Notes: generated from the letters alone by a model not told the origin. Counted from the first letter of the stretch, positions 1-5,803 are shown. The stretch is DNA of 5,803 nucleotides from Xanthobacteraceae bacterium (GCA_030043285.1 JASHXZ010000536.1:1-5803); one strand, 5' to 3'. Made by a program: numbers and translations.

Positions 1-1
1 C

Positions 2-214
2 GCCGCCGGCATCGGCGAGCGCATCTTCCCGGCCGAGGAGGCGCCGCTGATCGCCGAGCTGATCCGGCGCGACACGCCGTTCTATCAGGCGCAGATTACG
101 CGGGAGGCGGTCGACGGCCTGAACAAATTCGCCGTCGCAATCGGGCTCGTCAAAGAGCCGGTGACCTACGACGCGCTGGTAGTGACGCAGTTCCACGATT
201 TGTGGAATGGATAA
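2..214 (+). CDS. ABC transporter substrate-binding protein, NitT/TauT (NMT1-like) family, C-terminal end (partial)
   Basis: The window opens inside this gene; 70 codons and a TAA stop remain. The frame is open from base 2 and ends in VTQFHDLWNG. The visible part is an amphipathic alpha/beta C-terminus with the pattern FYQAQITREAVDGLNKFAVAIGL followed by PVTYDALV. That pattern is familiar from the C-terminal helices of periplasmic binding proteins of the nitrate/taurine/thiamine-precursor (SsuA/THI5-like) class. Such proteins capture a small ligand in the periplasm and deliver it to an ABC permease. The ligand-binding residues lie upstream, outside the window, so the substrate cannot be inferred. 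The gene converges on the minus-strand DUF3280-like gene with a 16-base gap. The family call rests on recalled sequence pattern over a short fragment and is moderately sure. Confidence 0.7.
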   Translation, partial: AAGIGERIFPAEEAPLIAELIRRDTPFYQAQITREAVDGLNKFAVAIGLVKEPVTYDALVVTQFHDLWNG

Positions 215-219
215 TTTTT
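191..219 (+). terminator. possible weak hairpin and T-run at the end of the ABC binding-protein gene
   Basis: TTCCAC (191-196) and GTGGAA (202-207) form a perfect 6-bp stem around a 5-base loop, and five T residues lie at 215-219. The stem is inside the last codons of the binding-protein gene, is AT/GC mixed, and is separated from the T-run by seven bases, so it is a poor intrinsic terminator by usual criteria. It is noted because the convergent gap is only 16 bases and some 3'-end signal is expected nearby. Confidence 0.25.
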
Positions 220-230
220 CGCCAGCGTCC

Positions 231-734
231 TCACGGTGAGGTCGCGAGCAGTTTGTCCTTGACCAGAAAATCGACGCCGCGGACATAGGCGGTATCGTTG
301 TCGCCGCGAATTTGCCCGCGCGCGGCGGCGACGAACTGCTTGCTCTGCAGATCGGCGATCCTGATGTCCATGGTGGAAATGAGCGTCGAGACTTTGTGCA
401 CGACGGCAATCACGGCGAACTTGGCGCCGGTCTTGCGCGCCACCGCAACCCAGCAATCGCCGCAAGCATAACGCGGTTCGGTGGCCTTGATCTCGGCCGC
501 GAACGGCGCGAGGTCGAGCGGCCGATATCGGCCGCTTTGCGCAAGCAGGTCGGCGAGCTCGCGGGTCGCGAGCGCCAAGCGTTGCTGCTGTCCGGGCTTC
601 GCGCCCTCGCCGCTGGTATCCAGCAGCTCGAACGGAAAAACCGCGGTCGGGCTCGGCGGCGCGGCTCGCGCGGCGCAGGACAGCGCCAGCAGCAATGCGG
701 CAGCGGCGCGCACGATAAATCGGCTCAACATCAC
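231..734 (-). CDS. exported small protein, DUF3280/DUF2380-like
   Basis: A 167-residue protein with a clear Sec signal peptide: a basic start (MMLSRFIVRA), a hydrophobic core (AAALLLALSC) and a likely cut after ARA at about residue 24. The mature part begins with a beta strand (TAVFPFELLDTS) and continues with a helix, a CGDC cysteine pair at 91-94, and a strand-rich half (FAVIAVVHKVSTLI, then MDIRIADL) ending in DFLVKDKLL. This layout recalls the DUF3280/DUF2380 proteins of alphaproteobacteria, small secreted proteins of unknown function. The two Cys of CGDC could form a periplasmic disulfide. The annotated start is GTG at 734; the next codon is ATG at 731 and could equally be used. No strong ribosome binding site is visible, only a weak GGGTCAG-like stretch. 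The gene lies 30 bases behind the Rieske oxygenase on the same strand, so it is probably co-transcribed. The family assignment is from memory of sequence pattern; the function is unknown. Confidence 0.75.
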   Translation of the reverse strand: MMLSRFIVRAAAALLLALSCAARAAPPSPTAVFPFELLDTSGEGAKPGQQQRLALATRELADLLAQSGRYRPLDLAPFAAEIKATEPRYACGDCWVAVARKTGAKFAVIAVVHKVSTLISTMDIRIADLQSKQFVAAARGQIRGDNDTAYVRGVDFLVKDKLLATSP

Positions 735-764
735 ATCTGACCCGAACTGATTGAACTCGTTAGA

Positions 765-2042
765 TCACACCGACGCATGCGCGACGCCGGCGGTCGCTTT
801 GAGCGCATCGCCGGCGGCGTCATGAAAATTCGCACCTTCCGGCAGCATGATCGAGGCCGGGCGCACCGCGTGGGTCGCCGGATCGATGCCGTCCGGCTCG
901 CCGCCGCGCGCCGCCGCGAGCGCCGCCTTGCGCAACCGCGCCCGCGCCATGATGACGCCGTTGTCGGTCGAGACCAGATTTTCTTTGCTGCGATCCTGGA
1001 TCGGCCCGCAGCTTTCCTGGATCGCCGCGTCCTGCATGGCGATGCCTTTGACGCCGCTGTACGACTTGTGATGCTGCTGCGCCACGCGGTCGATCATGTA
1101 GTCGTTGTCCTTGTTGACCACGGGGCGGAACGAGCCGGGAATGAGATTGACGTGGATGCCGCCGCCGCCCCGCATGATATCGAGCTCGTGCGCGGAGAGC
1201 GGCCGCGCCGGATGGTGGGTGAAGCACCACACCATGCAGTTCTCGTCGTCGACCGGCACGAAGGCGTGGCCGTTGAGCGCGTTGTCCCCGTAGGGCGGGA
1301 TCATGGTGTGGAACGGCATGACCCATTGGGTGATGCGCCAATAGAGCTTGCCGGGCGTTGCCGGCCGGCGCACGCCGATCACCATGCCGCCCTTGCTCTC
1401 CACCACCTCGAAACGGACGCTGGTCTCGCGGGTGAACTCTGCGCCCTGGCCGACATGGAGCGGCTCGCTGCGCAGATCATGGCGGTGCAGGAACGACACG
1501 TGCACCGAATCGATGCCGCCTTCGAGCGCTTGGAGCCAGTTGCATTCCTGGGTGCGTTTGCTGACGAAGCGGTGCTCGGGCGCGATCGTGGCCCATTCGA
1601 AATTCGGCAGCGGCGGCTTTTTGTCGGCCGGGCCCATGTAGATCCAGATCACGTCGCCCATTTCGACGCACGGATACGACGTGAGCTTGATCTTCTTGCA
1701 GAAGCCGCTCTCGACCGGCTCCGAAGGCACTTCGATGCACTGGCCGCTGACGTCGTATTTCCAGCCGTGATACGGGCAGCGCAGGCCGTGCTCCTCGTTC
1801 CTTCCGAACCACAGCGACACGCCGCGATGGGCGCAGAACTCGTCCATGACGCCGATCCGGCCCGCGGTGTCGCGGAATGCGATCAGCCGCTCGCCGAGCA
1901 GCTTGAGCCGCACCGGCGGGCAATCGGGTTGCGGGATTTCCGCCGCCAGCAGCGCCGGAATCCAATAGCGCCGCATCAGGTCGCCCATCGGCGTGCCGGG
2001 GCCGGTCAGGGCGAGAAAATCGTTCAATTCGCGCGTGGTCAT
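765..2042 (-). CDS. Rieske 2Fe-2S aromatic ring-hydroxylating oxygenase, alpha subunit (phthalate 4,5-dioxygenase-like)
   Basis: A 425-residue oxygenase component that would use a Rieske cluster and a mononuclear iron to hydroxylate, dihydroxylate or O/N-demethylate a substrate in the cytoplasm. The Rieske motif is complete: Cys70-x-His72, then 16 residues, then Cys89-x-x-His92 in RCPYHGWKYD. The catalytic domain carries EGGIDSVHVSFLH with His181 and His186 as iron ligands and Asp178 as the usual electron-bridging Asp. The third ligand is probably Asp338 in MQDAAIQES, followed by GPIQDRSKENL, a stretch typical of the phthalate-dioxygenase (PDO/VanA-type, alpha-only) branch. Length is usual for that branch. 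The ATG at 2040-2042 is preceded by AAGAGCAGG (2051-2059, read on the minus strand) with 8 bases spacing. It is divergent from the molybdoenzyme gene and leads the DUF3280-like gene. No ferredoxin reductase or beta subunit is in the window, so electrons must come from a partner encoded elsewhere. The substrate is not deducible. Confidence 0.93.
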   Translation of the reverse strand: MTTRELNDFLALTGPGTPMGDLMRRYWIPALLAAEIPQPDCPPVRLKLLGERLIAFRDTAGRIGVMDEFCAHRGVSLWFGRNEEHGLRCPYHGWKYDVSGQCIEVPSEPVESGFCKKIKLTSYPCVEMGDVIWIYMGPADKKPPLPNFEWATIAPEHRFVSKRTQECNWLQALEGGIDSVHVSFLHRHDLRSEPLHVGQGAEFTRETSVRFEVVESKGGMVIGVRRPATPGKLYWRITQWVMPFHTMIPPYGDNALNGHAFVPVDDENCMVWCFTHHPARPLSAHELDIMRGGGGIHVNLIPGSFRPVVNKDNDYMIDRVAQQHHKSYSGVKGIAMQDAAIQESCGPIQDRSKENLVSTDNGVIMARARLRKAALAAARGGEPDGIDPATHAVRPASIMLPEGANFHDAAGDALKATAGVAHASV

Positions 2043-2185
2043 TTGCGGTGCCTGCTCTTATTCAACGCCCGGACTCTACATTATCGGAGGCCTGCGGCGT
2101 AGGGGCGCTCGCGCATACTCTACTCTTGGTCATCGCATTGCGCGTTCCATAGTCATAATATGTCGCGCAGACTCGGAGCTCCACC
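2043..2185. promoter_or_regulatory. divergent intergenic region with start signals for both operons
   Basis: This 143-base gap separates two head-to-head genes and is visibly richer in A/T than its flanks. Minus-strand GATAAT (plus-strand ATTATC at 2080-2085) is a fair -10 box about 37 bases before the oxygenase start. Plus-strand CATAAT (2154-2159) is a fair -10 box about 26 bases before the molybdoenzyme start. I could not pair either with a convincing -35 box at 16-18 bases, so activator-dependent promoters are possible. A 7-base direct repeat ACTCTAC occurs at 2073-2079 and 2117-2123, 44 bases apart. Regulatory content is inferred from gene arrangement; exact elements are uncertain. Confidence 0.45.
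2175..2178 (+). promoter_or_regulatory. ribosome binding site of the molybdoenzyme gene
   Basis: GGAG lies 7 bases before the ATG at 2186. This supports that start, which also places the family's N-terminal HWGAF motif at the expected distance from the N-terminus. Confidence 0.7.
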
Positions 2186-4486
2186 ATGACCAAGCTCGTC
2201 CGCAATCATTCGCACTGGGGTGCGTTTCTGGCCGAGGTCCACGACGGCCGCGTCGTCGGCGTGCGCCCGTTCGAGCACGATCCGGAACCGTCGCCGTTGA
2301 TCGAGGCCGTGCCGGCTGGGGTGCATTCGCCGCTGCGCGTGATGCAGCCGGTGGTGCGCGAGGGCTGGCGCCAGGGCGGCGCCGGCAACGGTCCGGGCCG
2401 CGGTCGTGAGCGTTTCGTGCCGGTGTCGTGGGACGAGGCGCTCGATCTCGTCGCCGGCGAGCTCGACCGCGTGCGCCGCGACTATAGCCACGACGCCATC
2501 ATGGCCGGCTCGCAGGGCTGGGGCTCGGCCGGGATTTTTCATGAGGCGCGCGGCCAGTTGCGCCGCTTCATGTCGGCGCTCGGCGGCTTCGTCGACCAAA
2601 CCTCGAATTACAGTTTCGGCACCGCGCTGGTGTTTCTGCCGCATGTGCTCGGCAGCGCCCAGTCTGTCACCGGCCCGCTGACCTCGTGGTCGTCGGTCGC
2701 GCGGCATTCGAAGCTAATGGTGCTATTCGGCGGCGCCAATCCGAAGAACATGCAGGTCACCAAAGGCGGCTGCGGCGCGCATGCCATCGGCAACTCGCTT
2801 GCCGAACTGGCGGCCGCCGGCGTCGAGGTGATCAATGTCAGCCCGATCCGCGAGGACGGTCCGCAGGCGGTGGCGCCGCAATGGCTGCCGATCCGGCCCG
2901 GCACCGACACTGCGCTATTGCTCGCGCTGACCCACACGCTGATCGCCGAGGACCTCCACGACCGCGAATTCCTGTCGCGTTGCTGCATCGGCTTCGAGCG
3001 CGTGCAGGCTTATCTGATGGGCACGACCGACGGCCAGCCCAAAGATGCCGATTGGGCCGCGCCGATCACCGGCATCGCCGCCGACACGATCCGCGCGCTG
3101 GCGCGCCGCATGGCGTCGCGTCGCACCATGATCAGCGCATCGTGGTCGCTGCAGCGTGCCGATCATGGCGAGCAGCCGTACTGGGCGGTAATTTTGCTCG
3201 CCTCATGCCTCGGCCAGATCGGGCTGCCGGGCGGCGGTTTCGGTTTCGGCTACGGCTCGGCGACCGGCATCGCCGAGCCGCCGCTCGCCTTCAAGGCGCC
3301 GGCGATGGAAGGACTCGCCAACCCGCTCGGCCGCGCCATTCCGGCCGCACGCATCGCCGAGTGCCTGGCGCGCCCCGGCGAGCCGTACGATTTCAACGGC
3401 CGCAAGGCGACCTATCCGGACATCAAGCTCGTCTACTGGGCCGGCGGCAATCCGTTCCATCATCATCAGGACACCAACCGGCTGCGCGCGGCGTGGCAGA
3501 GGCCGCAAACCGTCATCGTGCACGAACCGTGGTGGACCGCGACCGCGCGCCACGCCGACATCGTGCTGCCGGCCACCACTACGCTGGAGCGCAACGACAT
3601 CGGCTGCGCGCCGCGCGACCGCTTCGTCATCGCCATGCAAAAGGCGGTCGAGCCGGTGGGGCAAGCGCGCGACGATTTCGCCATCTTCTGTGCGCTGGCG
3701 CGTCGCCTCGGCTGCGAGGAAACCTACAGCGCCGGCCGCGGCGAGACCGGCTGGCTGCGCCACCTTTACGACAGCTGGCGCGGCAGCGTGCGCACCAACG
3801 CGGCAGCGATTCCCGATTTCGACCGCTTCTGGCAGGACGGCTTTTTGGAAATTCCGGCGGGCGCCGACGAGTACGTGTTGTTCTCGAGCTTCCGCGGCGA
3901 TCCGGAGCGCAACAGGCTGGCGACGCCGTCCGGCCGCATCGAGCTTTATTCGGAGAAGATCGCGGGCTTCGGCTACGACAATTGTCCGCCGCATGCGAGC
4001 TGGATCGAGCCGTCGGAATGGCTCGGTGCGCGCACGCCGGCCGACTATCCGCTGCATCTGGTTTCGAGCCAGCCGCGTTTTCGCCTGCACAGCCAGATGG
4101 ACGGCGGCCCGGTTTCGGCGCGTGGCAAGGTGGCCGGCCGCGAAGCAGTGGCCCTGCATCCCGACGACGCGCGGGCCCGCGGTATCAGCGACGGCGACGT
4201 GGTGCGCGTCTTTAATTCACGCGGCGCCTGTCTCGCCGGCGCGGTCATCACCGACACCTTGTCGCCGGGCGTCGCCAAGCTCTCGTGCGGCGCCTGGTAC
4301 GATCCGGCCAACACCGAAGACGGTGCGCTGTGCGCCCACGGCAACGCCAATATGCTCACGCACGACCGCGGCACCTCGAAGCTGAGCCAGGGCCCGTCGA
4401 GCGGCACCAACATGGTCGAGATCGCGCTGTGGACCGACGCCCCGCCGCCGCTGCGCATCACGCAACCGCCGGAGATCGCGATATGA
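2186..4486 (+). CDS. molybdopterin-dependent oxidoreductase, BisC/TorA/DMSO-reductase type, cytoplasmic
   Basis: A 766-residue enzyme of the DMSO reductase superfamily carrying bis-MGD molybdenum. The N-terminus has the TorA/BisC signature SHWGAF (residues 9-14) and no CxxC cluster, so no 4Fe-4S centre. It has no Tat twin-arginine signal peptide, so it is cytoplasmic like biotin sulfoxide reductase. The segment GSQGWGSAG (108-116) provides Ser114, the likely Mo ligand as in S/N-oxide reductases, followed by HEARGQLRRFMSALGG. FGGANPKNMQVTKGG (181-195), WAGGNPFHHHQDTNRL (418-433) and the VHEPWWTATARHADIVLPATTTLERND region (445-471) are family landmarks. The C-terminal molydop-binding domain runs from about 620 to 745, with SSQPRFRLHSQMDGG and CGAWYDP. 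Length is close to BisC (about 740-780). It probably reduces an S- or N-oxide, but a hydroxylase or transferase role cannot be excluded. It is first in the plus-strand run, and its TGA overlaps the next start by 4 bases. No TorD chaperone or cytochrome partner is visible. Confidence 0.93.
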   Translation: MTKLVRNHSHWGAFLAEVHDGRVVGVRPFEHDPEPSPLIEAVPAGVHSPLRVMQPVVREGWRQGGAGNGPGRGRERFVPVSWDEALDLVAGELDRVRRDYSHDAIMAGSQGWGSAGIFHEARGQLRRFMSALGGFVDQTSNYSFGTALVFLPHVLGSAQSVTGPLTSWSSVARHSKLMVLFGGANPKNMQVTKGGCGAHAIGNSLAELAAAGVEVINVSPIREDGPQAVAPQWLPIRPGTDTALLLALTHTLIAEDLHDREFLSRCCIGFERVQAYLMGTTDGQPKDADWAAPITGIAADTIRALARRMASRRTMISASWSLQRADHGEQPYWAVILLASCLGQIGLPGGGFGFGYGSATGIAEPPLAFKAPAMEGLANPLGRAIPAARIAECLARPGEPYDFNGRKATYPDIKLVYWAGGNPFHHHQDTNRLRAAWQRPQTVIVHEPWWTATARHADIVLPATTTLERNDIGCAPRDRFVIAMQKAVEPVGQARDDFAIFCALARRLGCEETYSAGRGETGWLRHLYDSWRGSVRTNAAAIPDFDRFWQDGFLEIPAGADEYVLFSSFRGDPERNRLATPSGRIELYSEKIAGFGYDNCPPHASWIEPSEWLGARTPADYPLHLVSSQPRFRLHSQMDGGPVSARGKVAGREAVALHPDDARARGISDGDVVRVFNSRGACLAGAVITDTLSPGVAKLSCGAWYDPANTEDGALCAHGNANMLTHDRGTSKLSQGPSSGTNMVEIALWTDAPPPLRITQPPEIAI
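4471..4475 (+). promoter_or_regulatory. ribosome binding site that fixes the start of the membrane-protein gene
   Basis: GGAGA sits 7 bases before the ATG at 4483, inside the last codons of the molybdoenzyme gene. It decides for the ATG at 4483 against an in-frame ATG at 4285, which would give an arginine/histidine-rich N-terminus that is only a second-frame reading of the molybdoenzyme. Confidence 0.7.
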
Positions 4487-5357
4487 AAAAAGGCGGCACG
4501 CAAACTAAGATAGAAAAAATACAATTTGCGATACAGGATGCGCTCCTGAGATTCTATACTTTCATAATCGGGTATAGGTTCAAAAGAGAGCTGAACGATC
4601 GTGTCGTCCCGGACCATTACAAAAAATCTCCGGACAATGCGACAATAAGGGCAAAAGCAACAGCGAGCCTTGCTTCTGTTGCCATATTCCTTGGGCTTGC
4701 TGTTGCGTCACTCGCGGCCATCATCGCGGCCAACGACCATTTGCGCGAGGCGGTAAAGGGCGGCTGGCGAACGAGCGCCATTGGCGTAGTTGTCGTACTA
4801 GCCTTGTATTTTAACGTGCGACAAGAACGAGTTCTCAGCAGCGAATACGAGGAGAAGAAAGCTTGGGATTACCCACTGCTTTGGTTCTTGCTTTTGTCGA
4901 ATTCGGTGCTCTTGCTGATCTGGCCGTTAGCCTGCCGGCAAAATAGCCAGTTTCTCTTCTGCGAAGAGTTGGCTCCATCTAAATTCCCACACGCGATGGC
5001 GCTTGCAGGCTTGGCGATGATCGTGGCGTCCATTTTGTTTCAAGTCTTTGCCGCGGAATTTTATGATTCGGCCGCTGGCTGGCGCGGCGGCGAGGAGGAG
5101 AGAGGAAGAACTCTGCGCTTCCATTTGGCCTCTCTTGCCAGCCACTCGTTTCTGATAGGCATCGGGCTAGCTATTTTGGGAGTCATGCTGCTGCTGAGTT
5201 ACATAAACGTTTGGATTGCCTCAGTTGCCAGTCTGGGGAGCTTGTATGCTATTATTGGGCTTACTGAGATCGAGCGAGCGCTGTGGCATCGCCACCCAAC
5301 CAATTCATGTACTGACCATCCGGATTCGAGCGCAGAAGACCGGAGGGAGACGGCGGC
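4483..5357. other. low-GC segment coinciding with one gene
   Basis: Hand counts give about 73% GC for 4381-4480, about 43% for 4481-4680 and about 54% for 4681-5360, with a return to high GC right after. The left edge falls at the start codon of the membrane-protein gene. No terminal inverted repeats, target-site duplication, integrase or transposase are seen, so the means of entry is not visible. Confidence 0.7.
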
Positions 5358-5385
5358 ATGCGAACCAGCAAAGACCGCATTTTGA
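4483..5385 (+). CDS. unrecognised polytopic membrane protein (about six spans)
   Basis: A 300-residue protein whose family I do not recognise. The N-terminus (1-58) is charged and helical (MKKGGTQTKIEKIQ, later RFKRELNDR). Hydrophobic spans are visible at about 59-83, 96-112, 131-150, 170-190, 219-240 and 243-263. A charged loop, GWRGGEEERGR, lies at 199-209, and a hydrophilic tail of about 35 residues ends in EPAKTAF. An even span count puts both ends on the same side, probably the cytoplasm. There is no heme-binding CxxCH, no signal peptide and no obvious transporter motif, so a cytochrome-type electron donor to the molybdoenzyme is not supported. The start overlaps the molybdoenzyme stop (ATGA, 4483-4486), and the end overlaps the MetE-like gene by 28 bases. 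GC is about 52% by hand count, with AGA/AGG/ATA codons early on, unlike either neighbour. This suggests acquisition by transfer. Coding status is well supported by the membrane-protein composition, ribosome binding site and coupling. Confidence 0.8.
   Translation: MKKGGTQTKIEKIQFAIQDALLRFYTFIIGYRFKRELNDRVVPDHYKKSPDNATIRAKATASLASVAIFLGLAVASLAAIIAANDHLREAVKGGWRTSAIGVVVVLALYFNVRQERVLSSEYEEKKAWDYPLLWFLLLSNSVLLLIWPLACRQNSQFLFCEELAPSKFPHAMALAGLAMIVASILFQVFAAEFYDSAAGWRGGEEERGRTLRFHLASLASHSFLIGIGLAILGVMLLLSYINVWIASVASLGSLYAIIGLTEIERALWHRHPTNSCTDHPDSSAEDRRETAACEPAKTAF
5342..5349 (+). promoter_or_regulatory. strong ribosome binding site of the MetE-like gene
   Basis: GGAGGGAG ends 8 bases before the ATG at 5358 and lies within the 3' end of the membrane-protein gene. 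It supports a real start there despite the 28-base overlap with the upstream reading frame. Confidence 0.75.
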
Positions 5386-5803
5386 CCACCCACGCCGGCA
5401 GCCTGTCGCGGCCGGCGAGCCTCATTGCGCTGAGCAAGTCGATCGCGATCGGCGAAGCGAAGGGTGATGACCCGGCTTACGCCCAGGTTCTGGCCGCCTC
5501 GGTCGCCGACGTGGTCAAGAAGCAGCGTGAGCTTGGCGTCGACATTCCTGATGACGGTGAGTTCGGCAAGCCGGTCGCCGGCTCTTATGACTACGGCGCG
5601 TGGTGGAATTACGCCTTCGCCCGGATGTCGGGGTTTTCGCCGGCCGGCAGCCCGGCCGCCGCCGCGCATGAGACCCAGCATAAGAAATCGACCGTCGCCG
5701 AGGTCGCGCTGACGTCGTTCGCCAACCGGCGCGACTGGCAGAAATTCGGCGAGTTCTATCTCGACCCGGAATCGAGCGGCAGCCTGATGGGCAGCGCGGC
5801 GCG
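5358..5803 (+). CDS. cobalamin-independent methionine synthase (MetE C-terminal domain) family protein, N-terminal part (partial)
   Basis: The frame opens with ATG at 5358 and stays open to the window end (148 codons plus 2 bases), so the C-terminus is missing. The N-terminus RILTTHAGSLSRP (7-19) is the hallmark opening of short MetE-like proteins of the COG0620/Meth_synt_2 group, in which the HAGSL His helps bind homocysteine in true MetE. It is followed by a helix ending VVKKQRELGVDIPDDGEFGKP (52-72), matching the first TIM-barrel strand-helix-strand and its conserved DGEF acid. Zinc-ligand residues (His/Cys/Glu/Cys in MetE) would lie beyond the window. Members of this short family lack the N-terminal half of MetE, and many have unproven methyl donors and acceptors. 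In a catabolic setting a methyltransferase role on another thiol or methylated substrate is as likely as methionine synthesis. It overlaps the membrane-protein gene by 28 bases and is probably in the same transcript. Confidence 0.85.
   Translation, partial: MRTSKDRILTTHAGSLSRPASLIALSKSIAIGEAKGDDPAYAQVLAASVADVVKKQRELGVDIPDDGEFGKPVAGSYDYGAWWNYAFARMSGFSPAGSPAAAAHETQHKKSTVAEVALTSFANRRDWQKFGEFYLDPESSGSLMGSAA

Noticed and set aside
229..241. Inverted repeat CCTCA/TGAGG at the end of the DUF3280-like gene
   Set aside because: The stem is 5 bp and no T-run follows on either strand, so a terminator call is not supported.
312..740. Plus-strand frames opposite the DUF3280-like gene
   Set aside because: The minus strand gives a signal peptide and a sensible secreted protein; the plus-strand readings are basic, low-complexity shadows.
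777..2102. A 441-codon plus-strand open frame opposite the Rieske oxygenase gene
   Set aside because: It is longer than the oxygenase but rich in Arg, His, Asp and Ala with no domain. The opposite strand holds complete Rieske and iron-ligand motifs, so this is a GC-rich antisense shadow.
2686..4215. A 509-codon plus-strand frame inside the molybdoenzyme gene, and the 318-codon minus-strand frame 3203-4159
   Set aside because: Both are Arg/Ala-rich second readings of a gene with clear family motifs throughout its length.
4285..4482. An upstream in-frame extension of the membrane-protein gene from ATG 4285
   Set aside because: The extra 66 residues are an Arg/His-rich off-frame reading of the molybdoenzyme C-terminus. 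A good ribosome binding site and the ATGA coupling support the start at 4483.
4534..4548. Inverted repeat CAGGA/TCCTG within the membrane-protein gene
   Set aside because: It is a short 5-bp stem within coding sequence, with no flanking element or T-run; chance is the simplest explanation.
4526..4560. Possible internal promoter (TTGCGA and TATACT) in the AT-rich start of the membrane-protein gene
   Set aside because: The spacing between the boxes is 23 bases, too long for a sigma-70 promoter; AT-rich sequence readily gives such matches.
1..5803. tRNA, rRNA, CRISPR array, insertion sequence or phage att site
   Set aside because: I saw no cloverleaf-like gene, regular repeat-spacer pattern, transposase or integrase reading frame, or terminal inverted repeats by eye.

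Overview
The window is GC-rich, gene-dense DNA of proteobacterial type. Codon use, protein families and tight packing fit an alphaproteobacterium, most likely Hyphomicrobiales (Bradyrhizobium/Rhodoplanes/Xanthobacteraceae-like). That placement is an inference, because no rRNA or other marker gene is present.

Layout from left to right. (1) The last 70 codons of a NitT/TauT (NMT1-like) ABC-transporter substrate-binding protein, plus strand, 2-214. (2) Converging on it across only 16 bases, a minus-strand pair that is probably co-transcribed: a Rieske non-heme iron oxygenase of the phthalate-dioxygenase type (765-2042), then 30 bases on a small exported DUF3280/DUF2380-like protein (231-734). 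(3) A 143-base divergent intergenic region (2043-2185) that must hold the start signals for both directions. (4) A plus-strand run: a cytoplasmic BisC/TorA-type molybdopterin oxidoreductase (2186-4486), an unrecognised protein with about six membrane spans (4483-5385), and the first 148 codons of a short MetE-like methyltransferase family protein (5358 to the window end). The last three genes are joined by overlaps, an ATGA junction of 4 bases and then an overlap of 28 bases.

The setting looks like an accessory catabolic or redox locus: uptake, ring or methyl-group oxidation, molybdenum-dependent S/N-oxide type chemistry and a methionine-synthase-like enzyme. No substrate can be read from the sequence. 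No Rieske reductase/ferredoxin, no TorD-like chaperone and no regulator gene is present in the window.

The strongest anomaly is the membrane-protein gene. By hand count its GC content is about 52% (about 43% in its first 200 bases), against about 73% in the 100 bases just before it. The change falls at its start codon, yet the gene is translationally interlocked with both neighbours. It looks like a foreign or orphan gene set into an otherwise ordinary alphaproteobacterial operon, and it is the best candidate here for something undescribed.
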